From positions 186,001-250,000 of the forward strand of contig NZ_BJYD01000004.1 in the NCBI RefSeq assembly GCF_007991335.1: a stretch of 64,000 nt of DNA, written 5' to 3'. The position numbers and the translations under genes are program-made. How positions within the stretch are numbered: the first letter of the stretch is position 1; every line of letters starts with the position of its first letter. Under the pieces are notes generated by a model. That model had not been told where the DNA came from. It worked only from the letters and a program-made list of their open reading frames with translations, and searched no databases. Source of the stretch: Halobacillus faecis. Its GTDB lineage: Bacteria > Bacillota > Bacilli > Bacillales > Halobacillaceae. Positions 41,652-49,846 of this stretch are shown piece after piece.

Positions 41652-42074
41652 TTATTTAACCACAATCACTGGTTTTTGTATATATTTTAAAAGTTTGTGA
41701 CTCACACTACCAAGGATCAGCGTTTGTAATTTATTTCGCCCGCGACTGCCGATGACTACACAGTCGTAATCATGTTCGTTGGCATAATCTGTGAGCACCT
41801 CTTCCGGTTCTCCGTGCAAAATAATGATATCGGACGAGACGCCTTTCTCTTTCACTAGATCGACGGTTTCCAGTAATTTTTCCTTCCTTTTAGCCGTGGC
41901 GATGTGGGAATCTCCATATTTCAAGACGTCCTCTTTAGATGTTTCTCCGTCGACAGCATAGATTAAATCCATATGAACGTTGTCTTTATAAGGTTCAACC
42001 ATTTTAACGGCCTGGTCAATAGCTCGATTAGAGTGATCGGATCCATCCGTTGCGAGTAAGATTCTGTTAAACAT
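41652..42074 (-). CDS. universal stress protein (UspA family), copy 2
   Basis: 140 residues from ATG behind AAAGGAGTTATATAGTC. It shares long identical stretches with the UspA at 39644, including RAIDQA, SKEDVL and the tail GSRGRN...LILGSVSHKLLKY, so the two are recent paralogues. It lies 22 bases after a SulP relic, mirroring the intact SulP-UspA pair downstream. Confidence 0.92.
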   Translation of the reverse strand: MFNRILLATDGSDHSNRAIDQAVKMVEPYKDNVHMDLIYAVDGETSKEDVLKYGDSHIATAKRKEKLLETVDLVKEKGVSSDIIILHGEPEEVLTDYANEHDYDCVVIGSRGRNKLQTLILGSVSHKLLKYIQKPVIVVK

Positions 42075-42096
42075 GACTATATAACTCCTTTATCCA

Positions 42097-42309
42097 TCAA
42101 GTGTTTTGTGACCGAATGTTTGTAACCACCTCCGAGGCGGTTCGACAAACGGTGATTTTTGCTCTTTTTGACGATGGTTCTCCTTCAAATTCTGCTTCTA
42201 CGTTATGAAGAGAACCGATCGCAGAGTCGTTCCCATAATTTTTGCGTCCATCATCAGCATATGGGCCAAATACCCGTACGTTAGAGGTTTTAATCTTAAA
42301 GAAAATCAT
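42097..42309 (-). pseudogene. relic of a second SulP transporter (C-terminal part)
   Basis: An open frame of 70 codons resembling the SulP gene at 40093 in order: IKTSNVRVFGPYADDGRK against [17 protein letters not shown], then NDSAIGSLHNVEAEF against [15 protein letters not shown]. About 40-60 residues between these parts are missing, and everything upstream (the membrane domain) is gone. It is therefore a deletion remnant of a duplicated SulP gene. No start codon or ribosome-binding site is evident. Confidence 0.75.
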
Positions 42310-42460
42310 GCTGAGGTCAAACGTCGGTACGTTTATTGTTTGTGCGCGAGGTTTGAATAAGGGCTGCCAAAAAGTTTTGAGGGGAAAGTTATAAGGGTGC
42401 AGATAAAGGGGGAGCGTCCAAATACTAAAATAATATTGGGATTACTAAATGTTAGATAAT

Positions 42461-42493
42461 AAAAAAAGCATGCAGCCCTATCGCTGCATGCCC
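42461..42493 (-). terminator. rho-independent terminator
   Basis: Stem GCATGCAGC/GCTGCATGC followed on the minus strand by seven T residues, just after the peroxiredoxin-like gene. Confidence 0.9.
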
Positions 42494-42508
42494 GAAATGA
42501 GGGTTACG

Positions 42509-43021
42509 CTAGGAAGCGCTGCCCTTTTTTTGCTGCTGATTTTTGAGATAACGGACCGTCTCCAACAAATCCCCCGCACAAGCTCTGCCGAAGGGACCGG
42601 TCTGTTTTTGTTGATAAAGCAATTCACCATCGTGATTGATTAGGAAGCAAGCAGGCTCTCCGTACGAACCAATCCCTTCTTGGGAAGCGGTAAACACGCC
42701 GAATACTTCATTTATGGAAAGAAATTCATCGGATAAGAGAGGGAATGTGAGGTTTTCTTTTTCCGACAACCGCTTCAACTCTGCATCATTTTCCGCCGCA
42801 ATGGCCATGACCGTCACGTGCTCATTGGTTAATTGTTCAAGATGGTCCTCCATCTCTTTCAAGGCACGAACGCAAGCGGGTGACCATGACCCTCGGAAGA
42901 AAACGATCACGTGCCAGCAATCCCGGTGGCTTTCCTGATGCTCCTCTAATAAAAATTGTTCGCCGGTGACGGTAGGTAAAATAAAATTCGGAACCCGCTC
43001 CCCAAGCCTCAACTCAGACAT
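42509..43021 (-). CDS. AhpC/TSA-type peroxiredoxin-like protein, altered active site
   Basis: 170 residues from ATG behind AAAGGAGGAGCAGCC. Thioredoxin-fold redoxin with GERVPNFILPTVTGEQF, then FFRGSWSPACVRAL at the active site. In this branch the usual pattern is RGxWCPxC. Here the first Cys is Ser46 and only Cys50 remains. Other Cys residues (Cys35, and one in EPACFLINHDG) could substitute. It is either a divergent thiol protein or has lost peroxidase activity. Confidence 0.82.
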   Translation of the reverse strand: MSELRLGERVPNFILPTVTGEQFLLEEHQESHRDCWHVIVFFRGSWSPACVRALKEMEDHLEQLTNEHVTVMAIAAENDAELKRLSEKENLTFPLLSDEFLSINEVFGVFTASQEGIGSYGEPACFLINHDGELLYQQKQTGPFGRACAGDLLETVRYLKNQQQKKGSAS

Positions 43022-43257
43022 GGCTGCTCCTCCTTTCCTGATGGTACTTCTTCAAGATAATCTCTGAGCTCGTTAGATGTGACTGGACATTTTATGGAAC
43101 GCTTTTATTATACGGCTCAGGCAGATAGTAAAACGGCCTTTTACTATAGATTAACCAAATTTTAAGATAATTATAATTATTGACTGGATGCTTATGAAAC
43201 TTTTACTTGTTCCAGTCGTATAGACAAAGAGAACGAAATAGGAAAGAGGGATACGAG

Positions 43258-43680
43258 ATGAATACAGAAAGAGATTTGTATGAGGAAGCAAAAGCGCTGA
43301 TCCAACATAGATATCCAAGCGGATGGGGAGGAGCAGCTGCCCTAAGGTTGGAAGATGGAACGATTCTAACCAGTGTCGCCCCAGACGTGATCAATGATGC
43401 TGTGAATCTCTGCATGGAAACAGGAGCGATCCTTGAAGCGCACAAACGAAACTTGAAGGTCACTCATTCCCTGTGCATCGCCCGTGACGATGAAAATTCT
43501 CCACTTGTAGTGCTATCACCGTGCGGGGTCTGTCAGGAACGGTTGTTTTACTGGGGGGATGAGGTGAAGGTCGCCGTGACTCATCCTGGAGATGAGCTGA
43601 TCTTCAAGACACTTGCGGAAGTTCAGCCCTTTCATTGGTCACGGGCTTATGAGGAAGAACTTGAAACATCAAATGAGTAA
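43258..43680 (+). CDS. cytidine deaminase-like protein (blasticidin-S-deaminase type)
   Basis: 140 residues; ATG 43258 follows GAAAGAGGGATACGAG, though the frame is open from 43207. The zinc site is Cys52 with catalytic Glu54 in LCMETGA (Cys replaces the usual His, as in bacterial CDA) and Cys89, Cys92 in SPCGVCQE. Length and spacing suit the short tetrameric CDA and blasticidin S deaminase group, which deaminate cytosine nucleosides. Confidence 0.85.
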   Translation: MNTERDLYEEAKALIQHRYPSGWGGAAALRLEDGTILTSVAPDVINDAVNLCMETGAILEAHKRNLKVTHSLCIARDDENSPLVVLSPCGVCQERLFYWGDEVKVAVTHPGDELIFKTLAEVQPFHWSRAYEEELETSNE

Positions 43681-43744
43681 GGGTCACGCGCTGGTCGTTT
43701 CCTTTTAATGAGCAGAATTTTTCAGGGTGGGGGAGGTAGACGCT

Positions 43745-43951
43745 TTGGGGATGTTGATCACTTTAACCGTCATCGGAATTCTCATAGGATTGAGTTTCAA
43801 TTTCGGTATTTTGTCAGTGAATAGAATCAAAGGCGGCTTCAAAGGGTTGATCGCACCCGACTCCTCTACCATCACCTGCCACCATTGCGGGAAAAGCGTG
43901 AAAAGGGGGCGGACTCAGACGGTCTGCCCGAATTGTTATCAGCCCTTATAA
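43745..43951 (+). CDS. small membrane protein with C-terminal zinc ribbon
   Basis: 68 residues from TTG 43745, behind GGGGGAGG; ATG 43751 is an alternative. One N-terminal helix (about 2-22) and a C-terminal zinc ribbon CHHC (about residue 44) and CPNC (about 63). No family is named. It is probably monocistronic. Confidence 0.65.
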   Translation: MGMLITLTVIGILIGLSFNFGILSVNRIKGGFKGLIAPDSSTITCHHCGKSVKRGRTQTVCPNCYQPL

Positions 43952-43981
43952 TTTGTCTGTGTTTATCGGATGAGAGGGGTA

Positions 43982-44062
43982 TTTATTAGCAGGTTTCCCA
44001 CTTTTATTAGTAGCTTCTGTGCTTTTATTAGCAGGTTTTGTACTTTTATTAGCAACTTCCAC
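43982..44062. repeat. 21-bp tandem repeat, about 4 units
   Basis: Four consecutive units of TTTTATTAGCAGGTTTTGTAC with a few differences each. Non-coding, located between two genes. Confidence 0.85.
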
Positions 44063-44292
44063 TTTATAAGCCTGGAACTAAATATCACGCACTCGAAAGG
44101 AGTGTGTATATCTTAAAGAGCCCTGCTGAACTCCTAACAAACTGAATCTTAAATCCTACCATTCTTTAACAAAATATGACTATAAACCCATGTCAGTATT
44201 TTCAATTTATTCCATACATGGTACGCTTTTAGTAAGAATACAACGGAGAGCGCTGTCATCGCGTGCTCGAATTTGCAGAAAGGTGAGACATC
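44063..44292. other. gene-free stretch
   Basis: AT-rich; no gene is supported. GAAAGGTGAG at 44278 is the ribosome-binding site of the next gene. Confidence 0.4.
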
Positions 44293-44661
44293 GTGAAGAA
44301 ATTACTTGTCGTTCTTTTACTCTTAGTCGTGGGTTGCAGTGTAGCAGGGAAAGGCGTCAATGCATTTGAAGGTCATGTGACAGCAGTCAAAGTCGGCGGT
44401 TTGGAAGTCGAGTGCTCAGCGGCAGTTAAGGATGGAGAGATGACGGACACGGAAGAGGGATGGCCTTGTCTCGTACTCGTTCCTCATGATATCCCGGTCC
44501 ATACAAATGATGGCGAGAACTTAAAAATGGACACGTTCAGAGAGCAAGCGAGAGAGGAAGAACTCCTCAAAATCCGCGTGAAGCTCAGTGAAAGTACAGA
44601 AATCACGGAAGATCCAGAAAGCAGGAAAGTGACAGCAGAGGAAATCACAGTCCTCGAGTAG
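44293..44661 (+). CDS. small lipoprotein, OB-like
   Basis: 122 residues from GTG behind GAAAGGTGAGACATC. The signal peptide ends VVGC (Cys15). The acidic mature domain (FEGHVTAVKVGGLEVECS, then CLVLVPHD and LLKIRVKLSESTEI) looks like the OB-type fold of DUF3221 lipoproteins, with two further Cys residues. Unknown function; it is first of three co-directional envelope genes. Confidence 0.65.
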   Translation: MKKLLVVLLLLVVGCSVAGKGVNAFEGHVTAVKVGGLEVECSAAVKDGEMTDTEEGWPCLVLVPHDIPVHTNDGENLKMDTFREQAREEELLKIRVKLSESTEITEDPESRKVTAEEITVLE

Positions 44662-44691
44662 TGGTCATACATATAGGTTTGAGGTGTTTTT

Positions 44692-45108
44692 ATGAAAAGA
44701 CTTTTGTTTCATCTGGGGTTTGCTGTCTTTCTCATAGCAACGATGATGGGGCTGTTGAGCATTCGCCGAGGACTTGTAGATCAAGCGGAGATGGAATTCG
44801 ACGTGCTGCCTCTGATGATTTTTGATTTTACCTTCCCGGTCGTTTTCGGGATGTTATTTGCTCTTCCTTTTTTATGGCGCAGATATAAAGAAGGCAGGCT
44901 GAAAGGTATCCAATGGGCAGAGTTTGTCGGCATCGGTGTACCGAGCCTTTTCGTAACCTTATCGCACTGGTTGTTTTACACGAACTTCCCGATGAACCCG
45001 GTGACGAAATTTTTTGCGACACATTCGTTCAACGGATCCATTCTTTTCGCCTTCATTTTCGGCTTTACCTTGATTCATAGCATTAGAAAAAGGGAAGACG
45101 GAGAATGA
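44692..45108 (+). CDS. four-helix membrane protein
   Basis: 138 residues from ATG behind GAGGTGTTTTT. Helices at about 5-24, 38-60, 78-98 and 108-130. A conserved-looking HWLFYTNFPMNP loop lies before the last helix. No family is recognised. It overlaps the next lipoprotein gene by four bases (ATGA), so translation is coupled. Confidence 0.65.
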   Translation: MKRLLFHLGFAVFLIATMMGLLSIRRGLVDQAEMEFDVLPLMIFDFTFPVVFGMLFALPFLWRRYKEGRLKGIQWAEFVGIGVPSLFVTLSHWLFYTNFPMNPVTKFFATHSFNGSILFAFIFGFTLIHSIRKREDGE

Positions 45109-45446
45109 AAGGTATCATAACTGGGATGCTTGTGGCTATATTCCTCCTCTCAGCCTGCACTCCCGGAGCAGGCGAGGGAGGACTTTTGAGCCTGAGGCAG
45201 GTGCTCAGCATGAATCCTGATGCGGACTATGTAGAATTGAAGAACGGAGAAGTCTACACGCACGGAACAGAGTGGATCGAAGAGAAGAGCCTGACCAAAG
45301 CCAAGAAGATCACAACCGTTGAAAAAGGAATGGCGAGCGATCTTCCCGCAGGTACCATCCTATATGAATCAGAAGAAATCCCGGCCATATTGATTGCAGA
45401 ATATGAAGAGATAGAGAAACGTTATCACCTGGCCATGGGAGAATAA
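45105..45446 (+). CDS. small lipoprotein
   Basis: 113 residues. Its ATG lies in the ATGA overlap with the preceding membrane-protein gene. The signal peptide ends LSAC. The mature domain is small and mixed alpha-beta (DADYVELKNGEVYTHGTEW and ILIAEYEEIEKRY). No family is recognised. It probably works with the preceding membrane protein. Confidence 0.65.
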   Translation: MKGIITGMLVAIFLLSACTPGAGEGGLLSLRQVLSMNPDADYVELKNGEVYTHGTEWIEEKSLTKAKKITTVEKGMASDLPAGTILYESEEIPAILIAEYEEIEKRYHLAMGE

Positions 45447-45461
45447 AAAGGGGGAGAAATC

Positions 45462-46211
45462 ATGTCCACAAAGGAGAAAGTGGCTTTAGTGACAGGAGGC
45501 TCGAAAGGACTGGGGAAAAGCATTGCCCAAAATCTGGCAGCGTCTGGTGTGACGGTCATCATCAATTATTATCGAGATCAGGAGGCGGCCGACGCGGTTG
45601 TTCAAACCATCCGTCAAAATGGTGGACAAGCTTTCGCGATCCAGGCCGATGTGACGAACGAGGAAGAAGTGGACCGGCTGGTGGGAGAAGCGGAACAACA
45701 AGCGGGCCGTCCCGTCAATATCGTCGTCAATAACGCGACAGGTCCACAGCCGGAATATTCCCTGGAAGAAGTGACATGGGAGGATTATCTCGATCAATTG
45801 CTGTTTACGACGAAGGCTCCGCTATTGCTGACAAAAGCCGTTATTCCTTCGATGAAGGTGGAAAAGTGGGGACGGATCATCAACATCGGAAGTGAAGTCG
45901 TCGAACTCGGCAATGCGCATTTTTCCAATTATGTAACGGCAAAATCAGCGGTCGTCGGCATGACACGTTCTTGGGCCAGTGAACTCGGGGAACATGGCAT
46001 TACGGTCAACGCGGTCCATCCTGGTTTTACACCGGTGGAACGTCATGGAGAAGTATCAGATGAGACAAAAGCTTCTTACCTGAGTGATGTTCCTTTGAAA
46101 AGAATGGGAGAACCGCACGACATCGCGAATGCTGTCCGGTTCTTAAGCAGCGAGGATGCGTCATTCATTACAGGTCAGAACATCAGCGTCAATGGAGGGA
46201 AAACATTTTAG
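45462..46211 (+). CDS. short-chain dehydrogenase/reductase (FabG-like)
   Basis: 249 residues from ATG behind AAAGGGGGAGAAATC. Classical SDR: NAD(P) motif TGGSKGLG (12-19), VVNNATGP (slightly changed NNAG), catalytic Ser in NIGSEVVE, and Tyr/Lys in NYVTAKSAV. The late ADDIA-like stretch appears as EPHDIANAVRFLSS. It reduces or oxidises a hydroxy/oxo group; similar proteins are called 3-oxoacyl-ACP reductases, but no fab context is present. Confidence 0.9.
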   Translation: MSTKEKVALVTGGSKGLGKSIAQNLAASGVTVIINYYRDQEAADAVVQTIRQNGGQAFAIQADVTNEEEVDRLVGEAEQQAGRPVNIVVNNATGPQPEYSLEEVTWEDYLDQLLFTTKAPLLLTKAVIPSMKVEKWGRIINIGSEVVELGNAHFSNYVTAKSAVVGMTRSWASELGEHGITVNAVHPGFTPVERHGEVSDETKASYLSDVPLKRMGEPHDIANAVRFLSSEDASFITGQNISVNGGKTF

Positions 46212-46228
46212 AGGGGTGTGTGATTGGG

Positions 46229-47164
46229 ATGAACAAAGAGACGATGACACGCACGAGCAAATGGATCAAAAGGAACGCACGACCACTGGAAGCAGCCCGT
46301 TGGCATGCGTTGATGGAGGGCGGTTTGAAGAGTGAAGTGATCCATTACATACGCGCCTTCCAAAACGAGGATGGAGGTTTCGGTCACGGCATCGAACCGG
46401 ACTTTTGGCTGCCGAAATCTTCTCCGATGGCGACATGGGCCGCCGGACAGTACTTGTTTGAGTTGGATGTCGCTTCTAAAGAACGGGTCGTCCTTGATAT
46501 GCTCTCGTACCTGCTTGAAACGTACGATGAAGAGACAGGGATGTGGCCATCGGTGCTTCCTGAACACAATGATCATCCTCACGCTCCCTGGTGGCACTGG
46601 AAAGAAGACGCCCAGCAAAATTGGATGTTCAATCCTGGTGCGGAACTCGCCGGTTTTCTCATCCACTGGTCGTATGAAGATAGTGAAGGTGCGAAAACAG
46701 GTTGGAGTAGTGTGGAAAAAGCTGTCGCCCACCTGATGGCCATCGATTTGATGGACTTTCATGAAGTCAACTGTTTTCAACGGTTGATGAATGTCTTGTT
46801 CCGTCATAAGGATAAAGTCGCTGACTATACCCCTTTTACATTCGAAGAAGTGAATGCCAAAACGGTCCTTCTTGCGGAGCGGTGCATAGATAAAGACCCG
46901 CAGAGTTGGGGCAACAGCTACAAACCGCTTCCGCTCGACCTCATCCATTCACCGAAACATATCCTTGCTGAAAAGCACCCGAGGCTGCTGAAGGAAAACC
47001 TGGACTTTTACTTGGAAACGATGAACGAGGAAGGTGTCTGGGATCTCACATGGGATTGGGGAGATGATTCCGAGGCTTTCGCCGTCAGCAAAAGGCAGTG
47101 GCAGGGGATCTTAGCCGTGGATCGCTATCAGAAATTGAAAGCGTTCGGCCGTTTGCCGGTGTAA
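46229..47164 (+). CDS. alpha/alpha-toroid (prenyltransferase/cyclase-like) protein
   Basis: 311 residues from ATG 46229 (GAGGGGTG upstream; GTG 46220 possible). The motif YIRAFQNEDGGFGHGIEPDFW is the QxxDGGFG type found in terpene-cyclase-like and protein-prenyltransferase beta-subunit toroids. The remainder is helical with many Trp and His residues (HAPWWHWKED). The enzyme activity is unknown. It directly follows the SDR gene and precedes a GNAT. Confidence 0.65.
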   Translation: MNKETMTRTSKWIKRNARPLEAARWHALMEGGLKSEVIHYIRAFQNEDGGFGHGIEPDFWLPKSSPMATWAAGQYLFELDVASKERVVLDMLSYLLETYDEETGMWPSVLPEHNDHPHAPWWHWKEDAQQNWMFNPGAELAGFLIHWSYEDSEGAKTGWSSVEKAVAHLMAIDLMDFHEVNCFQRLMNVLFRHKDKVADYTPFTFEEVNAKTVLLAERCIDKDPQSWGNSYKPLPLDLIHSPKHILAEKHPRLLKENLDFYLETMNEEGVWDLTWDWGDDSEAFAVSKRQWQGILAVDRYQKLKAFGRLPV

Positions 47165-47193
47165 TGAGCGCGAGGGAAAGAAGGAGAAAAGAA

Positions 47194-47667
47194 ATGAGAA
47201 TCTTAAATTTGGAGCACCTATCCACCGCAGACAAGGTGGATTTTTTTCATACCCATTGGGGTGGAACGAAGATGGTCATCTCAAGCGGTGTTTATGAATG
47301 CACAAATTTAGATGGCTTTGCAGCATTGGAAAATGAAAGAATCCTAGGGTTAATCACCTATATCAAGAAGGAGAGGGAGTGTGAAATCATCTCCCTCGAC
47401 AGTCTGGTAGAAAACAAAGGCATCGGAACATTGCTCATCCAGGCGGTAGAAGCTGAAGCAAAGCGGCTGGGCTGTTCTGTCCTTCGAGTCATTACGACGA
47501 ACGACAATATAAGAGCTCTCGCTTTCTTTCAAAAACGCGGATTCCGTATGACTGAAATCTTACACGATGCCGTTCAGCGCGCACGGAAAATCAAACCGGA
47601 AATCCCGGCCATCGGTAATCATGGCATCCCGATCGTGGATGAACTTTTATTGAAAAAGGAGATTTGA
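47194..47667 (+). CDS. GNAT family N-acetyltransferase
   Basis: 157 residues; ATG 47194 follows GAAGGAGAAAAGAA (the frame is open back to 47098). Acetyl-CoA loop VENKGIGTLLIQAVE and late NDNIRALAFFQKRGFRM. The C-terminal RARKIKPEIPAIGNHGIPI segment is typical of a subgroup of Bacillus GNATs. Substrate unknown. Confidence 0.87.
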   Translation: MRILNLEHLSTADKVDFFHTHWGGTKMVISSGVYECTNLDGFAALENERILGLITYIKKERECEIISLDSLVENKGIGTLLIQAVEAEAKRLGCSVLRVITTNDNIRALAFFQKRGFRMTEILHDAVQRARKIKPEIPAIGNHGIPIVDELLLKKEI

Positions 47668-47671
47668 TGGT

Positions 47672-47947
47672 ATGCGGAAGTGGCAGATCCTAGGTTCGCT
47701 TCTCGTTCTAACCGGGCCTTTGCTCCTCCTCTCTGGCATGCAGGATACCTCTCTCGTCCTTTCCCTGATGGTGTTGGGGGTTCTGATTCTCATCATCCAT
47801 GCTCTCATAGATAAGGACGAAAGTAGCAAAAGGTGCAGGCTGGGCCTCCATACATATCAACGCGTGAGTTGGAAAGAAGATGGCCCCGGGGAAATCATAG
47901 AATGCCAGCGCTGCAAAAGAAGAAAAGAAGTGATGAGAGGCTTTTAA
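47672..47947 (+). CDS. small membrane protein with Cys-rich tail
   Basis: 91 residues from ATG, 4 bases after the GNAT stop and behind AAAGGAGATTTGATG. Two helices (about 6-23, 27-45), then a soluble tail with CxxC in ECQRCKRRKEV plus an earlier Cys/His pair (KRCRLGLHTY), a possible small zinc site. No family is named. Confidence 0.6.
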   Translation: MRKWQILGSLLVLTGPLLLLSGMQDTSLVLSLMVLGVLILIIHALIDKDESSKRCRLGLHTYQRVSWKEDGPGEIIECQRCKRRKEVMRGF

Positions 47948-47996
47948 TCTTATAGTCTGGCGAAATCCATAACATTTGAAATAGGGAGGCTTAAAA

Positions 47997-48518
47997 ATGA
48001 GTCCATTGAAGCTGATTGAACCTACCATAGAACTTGAAGAATCCTACCTTTGTTTTTATAAAGAATGGAAAGACAGTGGAGAAGCGATGATTCCATGGGT
48101 GATTGAAAAAGATCCTACAAACTTTCAAGCCATGGTCCAGGGCTTACATAATGATGCCAAGGGGATCGATCTTCCTGTAGGATTCGTACCCGGTTCGACC
48201 TACTGGCTCGTCAGTCAAGAAAACAAAGTCATCGGTGCCGTGAATATCCGTCACGCCCTGACTGAACCACTAAGAAATGCCGGCGGCCACATCGGCTACG
48301 GCATCCGTCCGTCTGAACGCAGGAAAGGCTATGCGACGGAACTGTTGCGTTTGTCCTTGGAAAAATCCAAGGAACTCGGCATTTCGAGTGCGCTCGTTGT
48401 CTGTGATGAAGTCAACATCGGATCGATGAAGACGATCCTGAACAATGGTGGGGTAGAGGACCATGATTTCATCGAGGACGATGGGAATGTTGTGAAAAGG
48501 TACTGGATCGAAACGTGA
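47997..48518 (+). CDS. GNAT family N-acetyltransferase
   Basis: 173 residues from ATG behind ATAGGGAGGCTTAAAA. Acetyl-CoA loop SERRKGYATELLRLSLE, preceded by HIGYGIRP, and late NIGSMKTILNNGGV. It resembles the YkwB/RimL-related group with an N-terminal LIEPTIELEESY. Cytosolic; substrate unknown. Confidence 0.88.
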   Translation: MSPLKLIEPTIELEESYLCFYKEWKDSGEAMIPWVIEKDPTNFQAMVQGLHNDAKGIDLPVGFVPGSTYWLVSQENKVIGAVNIRHALTEPLRNAGGHIGYGIRPSERRKGYATELLRLSLEKSKELGISSALVVCDEVNIGSMKTILNNGGVEDHDFIEDDGNVVKRYWIET

Positions 48519-48589
48519 AAGCCGGTGAATTCAGTCCGTTACTCTACAGAAAATTTTCTTGATTTCCCGAGTTTAAAAGGATCTAACTA

Positions 48590-48628
48590 AAAAGAAACTT
48601 CCATGCTGTGTGGAAGTTTCTTTTGTCA
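48590..48628. terminator. bidirectional terminator
   Basis: Stem AAAGAAACTTCCA/TGGAAGTTTCTTT between convergent genes. Confidence 0.9.
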
Positions 48629-48662
48629 CTGTATGAAAGTGGATTTTCTAAAGTAAGGAATG

Positions 48663-49205
48663 TTAACGGATGTATTCGACGGATTTTGATGGCAGGTCCT
48701 CGAGATCTTCTTCAGAAACCTCGCTCATTTCAGAGAAGTGAATCCAGTACTTCACTTCCACGGAATAATCATCCGTCAATTCCTGGGTCAATTGAATCCG
48801 CTTGGCATACTCACCTTCAATCTTTACATCTTTGATTGCCGGGTCTTCTGCGAATGCAATCGTAACAATTGGGGAGGCCTCGTCCTCTCCACGATAACCG
48901 AAAGAAGCCGTGTCCCCGATGTCTTTTTCCCCCATGAGCCATTCCAGAGACTCAGAGTTGTGCTTAAGGAGAGCTAAACTTAATCCATTCAGTTGAGAAT
49001 GCATGAAGACGTAAATATAATCATCTTTGATTTCGTAATCTACGATATCTTCGGGCGGGAAGAAGTCATTCTCTTCCAACACTTCAATGATTTGTTCTTC
49101 CAGTGGTTTTTCGTCTTCTTGTTCAGGAGTGGCATCGATATTTTCGTCATTGGAACACCCAATTATAAAAAGGAAAACAGCAACAGTCATGAAGATTTTC
49201 TTCAA
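48663..49205 (-). CDS. lipoprotein, unknown function
   Basis: 180 residues from TTG 49205, behind GGGAGGAAGTCCG; the frame runs further upstream without a site. The signal peptide ends IIGC. After a Glu/Asp-rich linker (EQEDEKPLEEQIIEVLEEN) comes a beta-rich domain of about 130 residues. No family is recognised. It is monocistronic. Confidence 0.7.
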   Translation of the reverse strand: MKKIFMTVAVFLFIIGCSNDENIDATPEQEDEKPLEEQIIEVLEENDFFPPEDIVDYEIKDDYIYVFMHSQLNGLSLALLKHNSESLEWLMGEKDIGDTASFGYRGEDEASPIVTIAFAEDPAIKDVKIEGEYAKRIQLTQELTDDYSVEVKYWIHFSEMSEVSEEDLEDLPSKSVEYIR

Positions 49206-49431
49206 CGGACTTCCTCCCTTTGCGAACGACGCTTTAAAAGATTTCAAAAATGGAATTTACATCCATTTATAGTTCTTTTTCCCTAAAACATTTATGGCAA
49301 ACCTTCCACTTGTTCTACTCATGTATGATCTGTATTTATTAGTGCTGGGAAAGAGGATAGAGGGTCCCTACGATGACTTGAAAAGAATGATCACATCCTT
49401 TGGGAAACACATATGAAAAAGGAGGCAGAAG

Positions 49432-49794
49432 ATGAAAGGTTTGTTAATCAAAGAACCATGGATCGACATGATCTTGAATGGAGAAAAGACATGGGAAATT
49501 CGTGGCACGAATACCAAGCAGCGAGGGACGATCGGATTAATCAAAAGTGGCACCAGTCAAGTTTTCGGAACGGTGGAGATCGCGGACAGCCTGCCATTGA
49601 CAACACCAGTGTATGAGAAAAGCACGGGCCTGCACGGCATCCCAGAAGAGGATTGTCAGCAGATGCCGTATAAACGGACCTATGCCTGGGTGCTTCAGAA
49701 CCCGGTCCTTTATGAAGAACCGATTCCTTATACTCATCCGCTTGGAGCCGTCATCTGGGTCGACTTGGACAAAGCGATGAAAGAAGAAATTTGA
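49432..49794 (+). CDS. ASCH-domain (PUA-like) protein
   Basis: 120 residues from ATG behind AAAGGAGGCAGAAG. The ASCH signature is the opening LLIKEPWIDMILNGEKTWEIRG, followed by GLIKSGTSQVFGTVEI. Such proteins bind RNA or nucleotides; some act as ribonucleases or amidohydrolases on acetylcytidine. Exact function unknown. A terminator follows. Confidence 0.85.
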   Translation: MKGLLIKEPWIDMILNGEKTWEIRGTNTKQRGTIGLIKSGTSQVFGTVEIADSLPLTTPVYEKSTGLHGIPEEDCQQMPYKRTYAWVLQNPVLYEEPIPYTHPLGAVIWVDLDKAMKEEI

Positions 49795-49809
49795 ATACCT
49801 ACATAACCC

Positions 49810-49846
49810 AAAAGCCCATCCCTCGCAACGAGAGATGGGCTTTCGC
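49810..49846. terminator. bidirectional terminator
   Basis: Stem AAAGCCCATC/GATGGGCTTT around CCTCGCAACGAGA, between convergent genes. Confidence 0.9.

Noticed and set aside
46208-46948. Long open frame on the minus strand opposite the toroid-fold gene
   Set aside because: Shadow of the well-supported + strand gene with QNEDGGFG motif; no start signal or domain.
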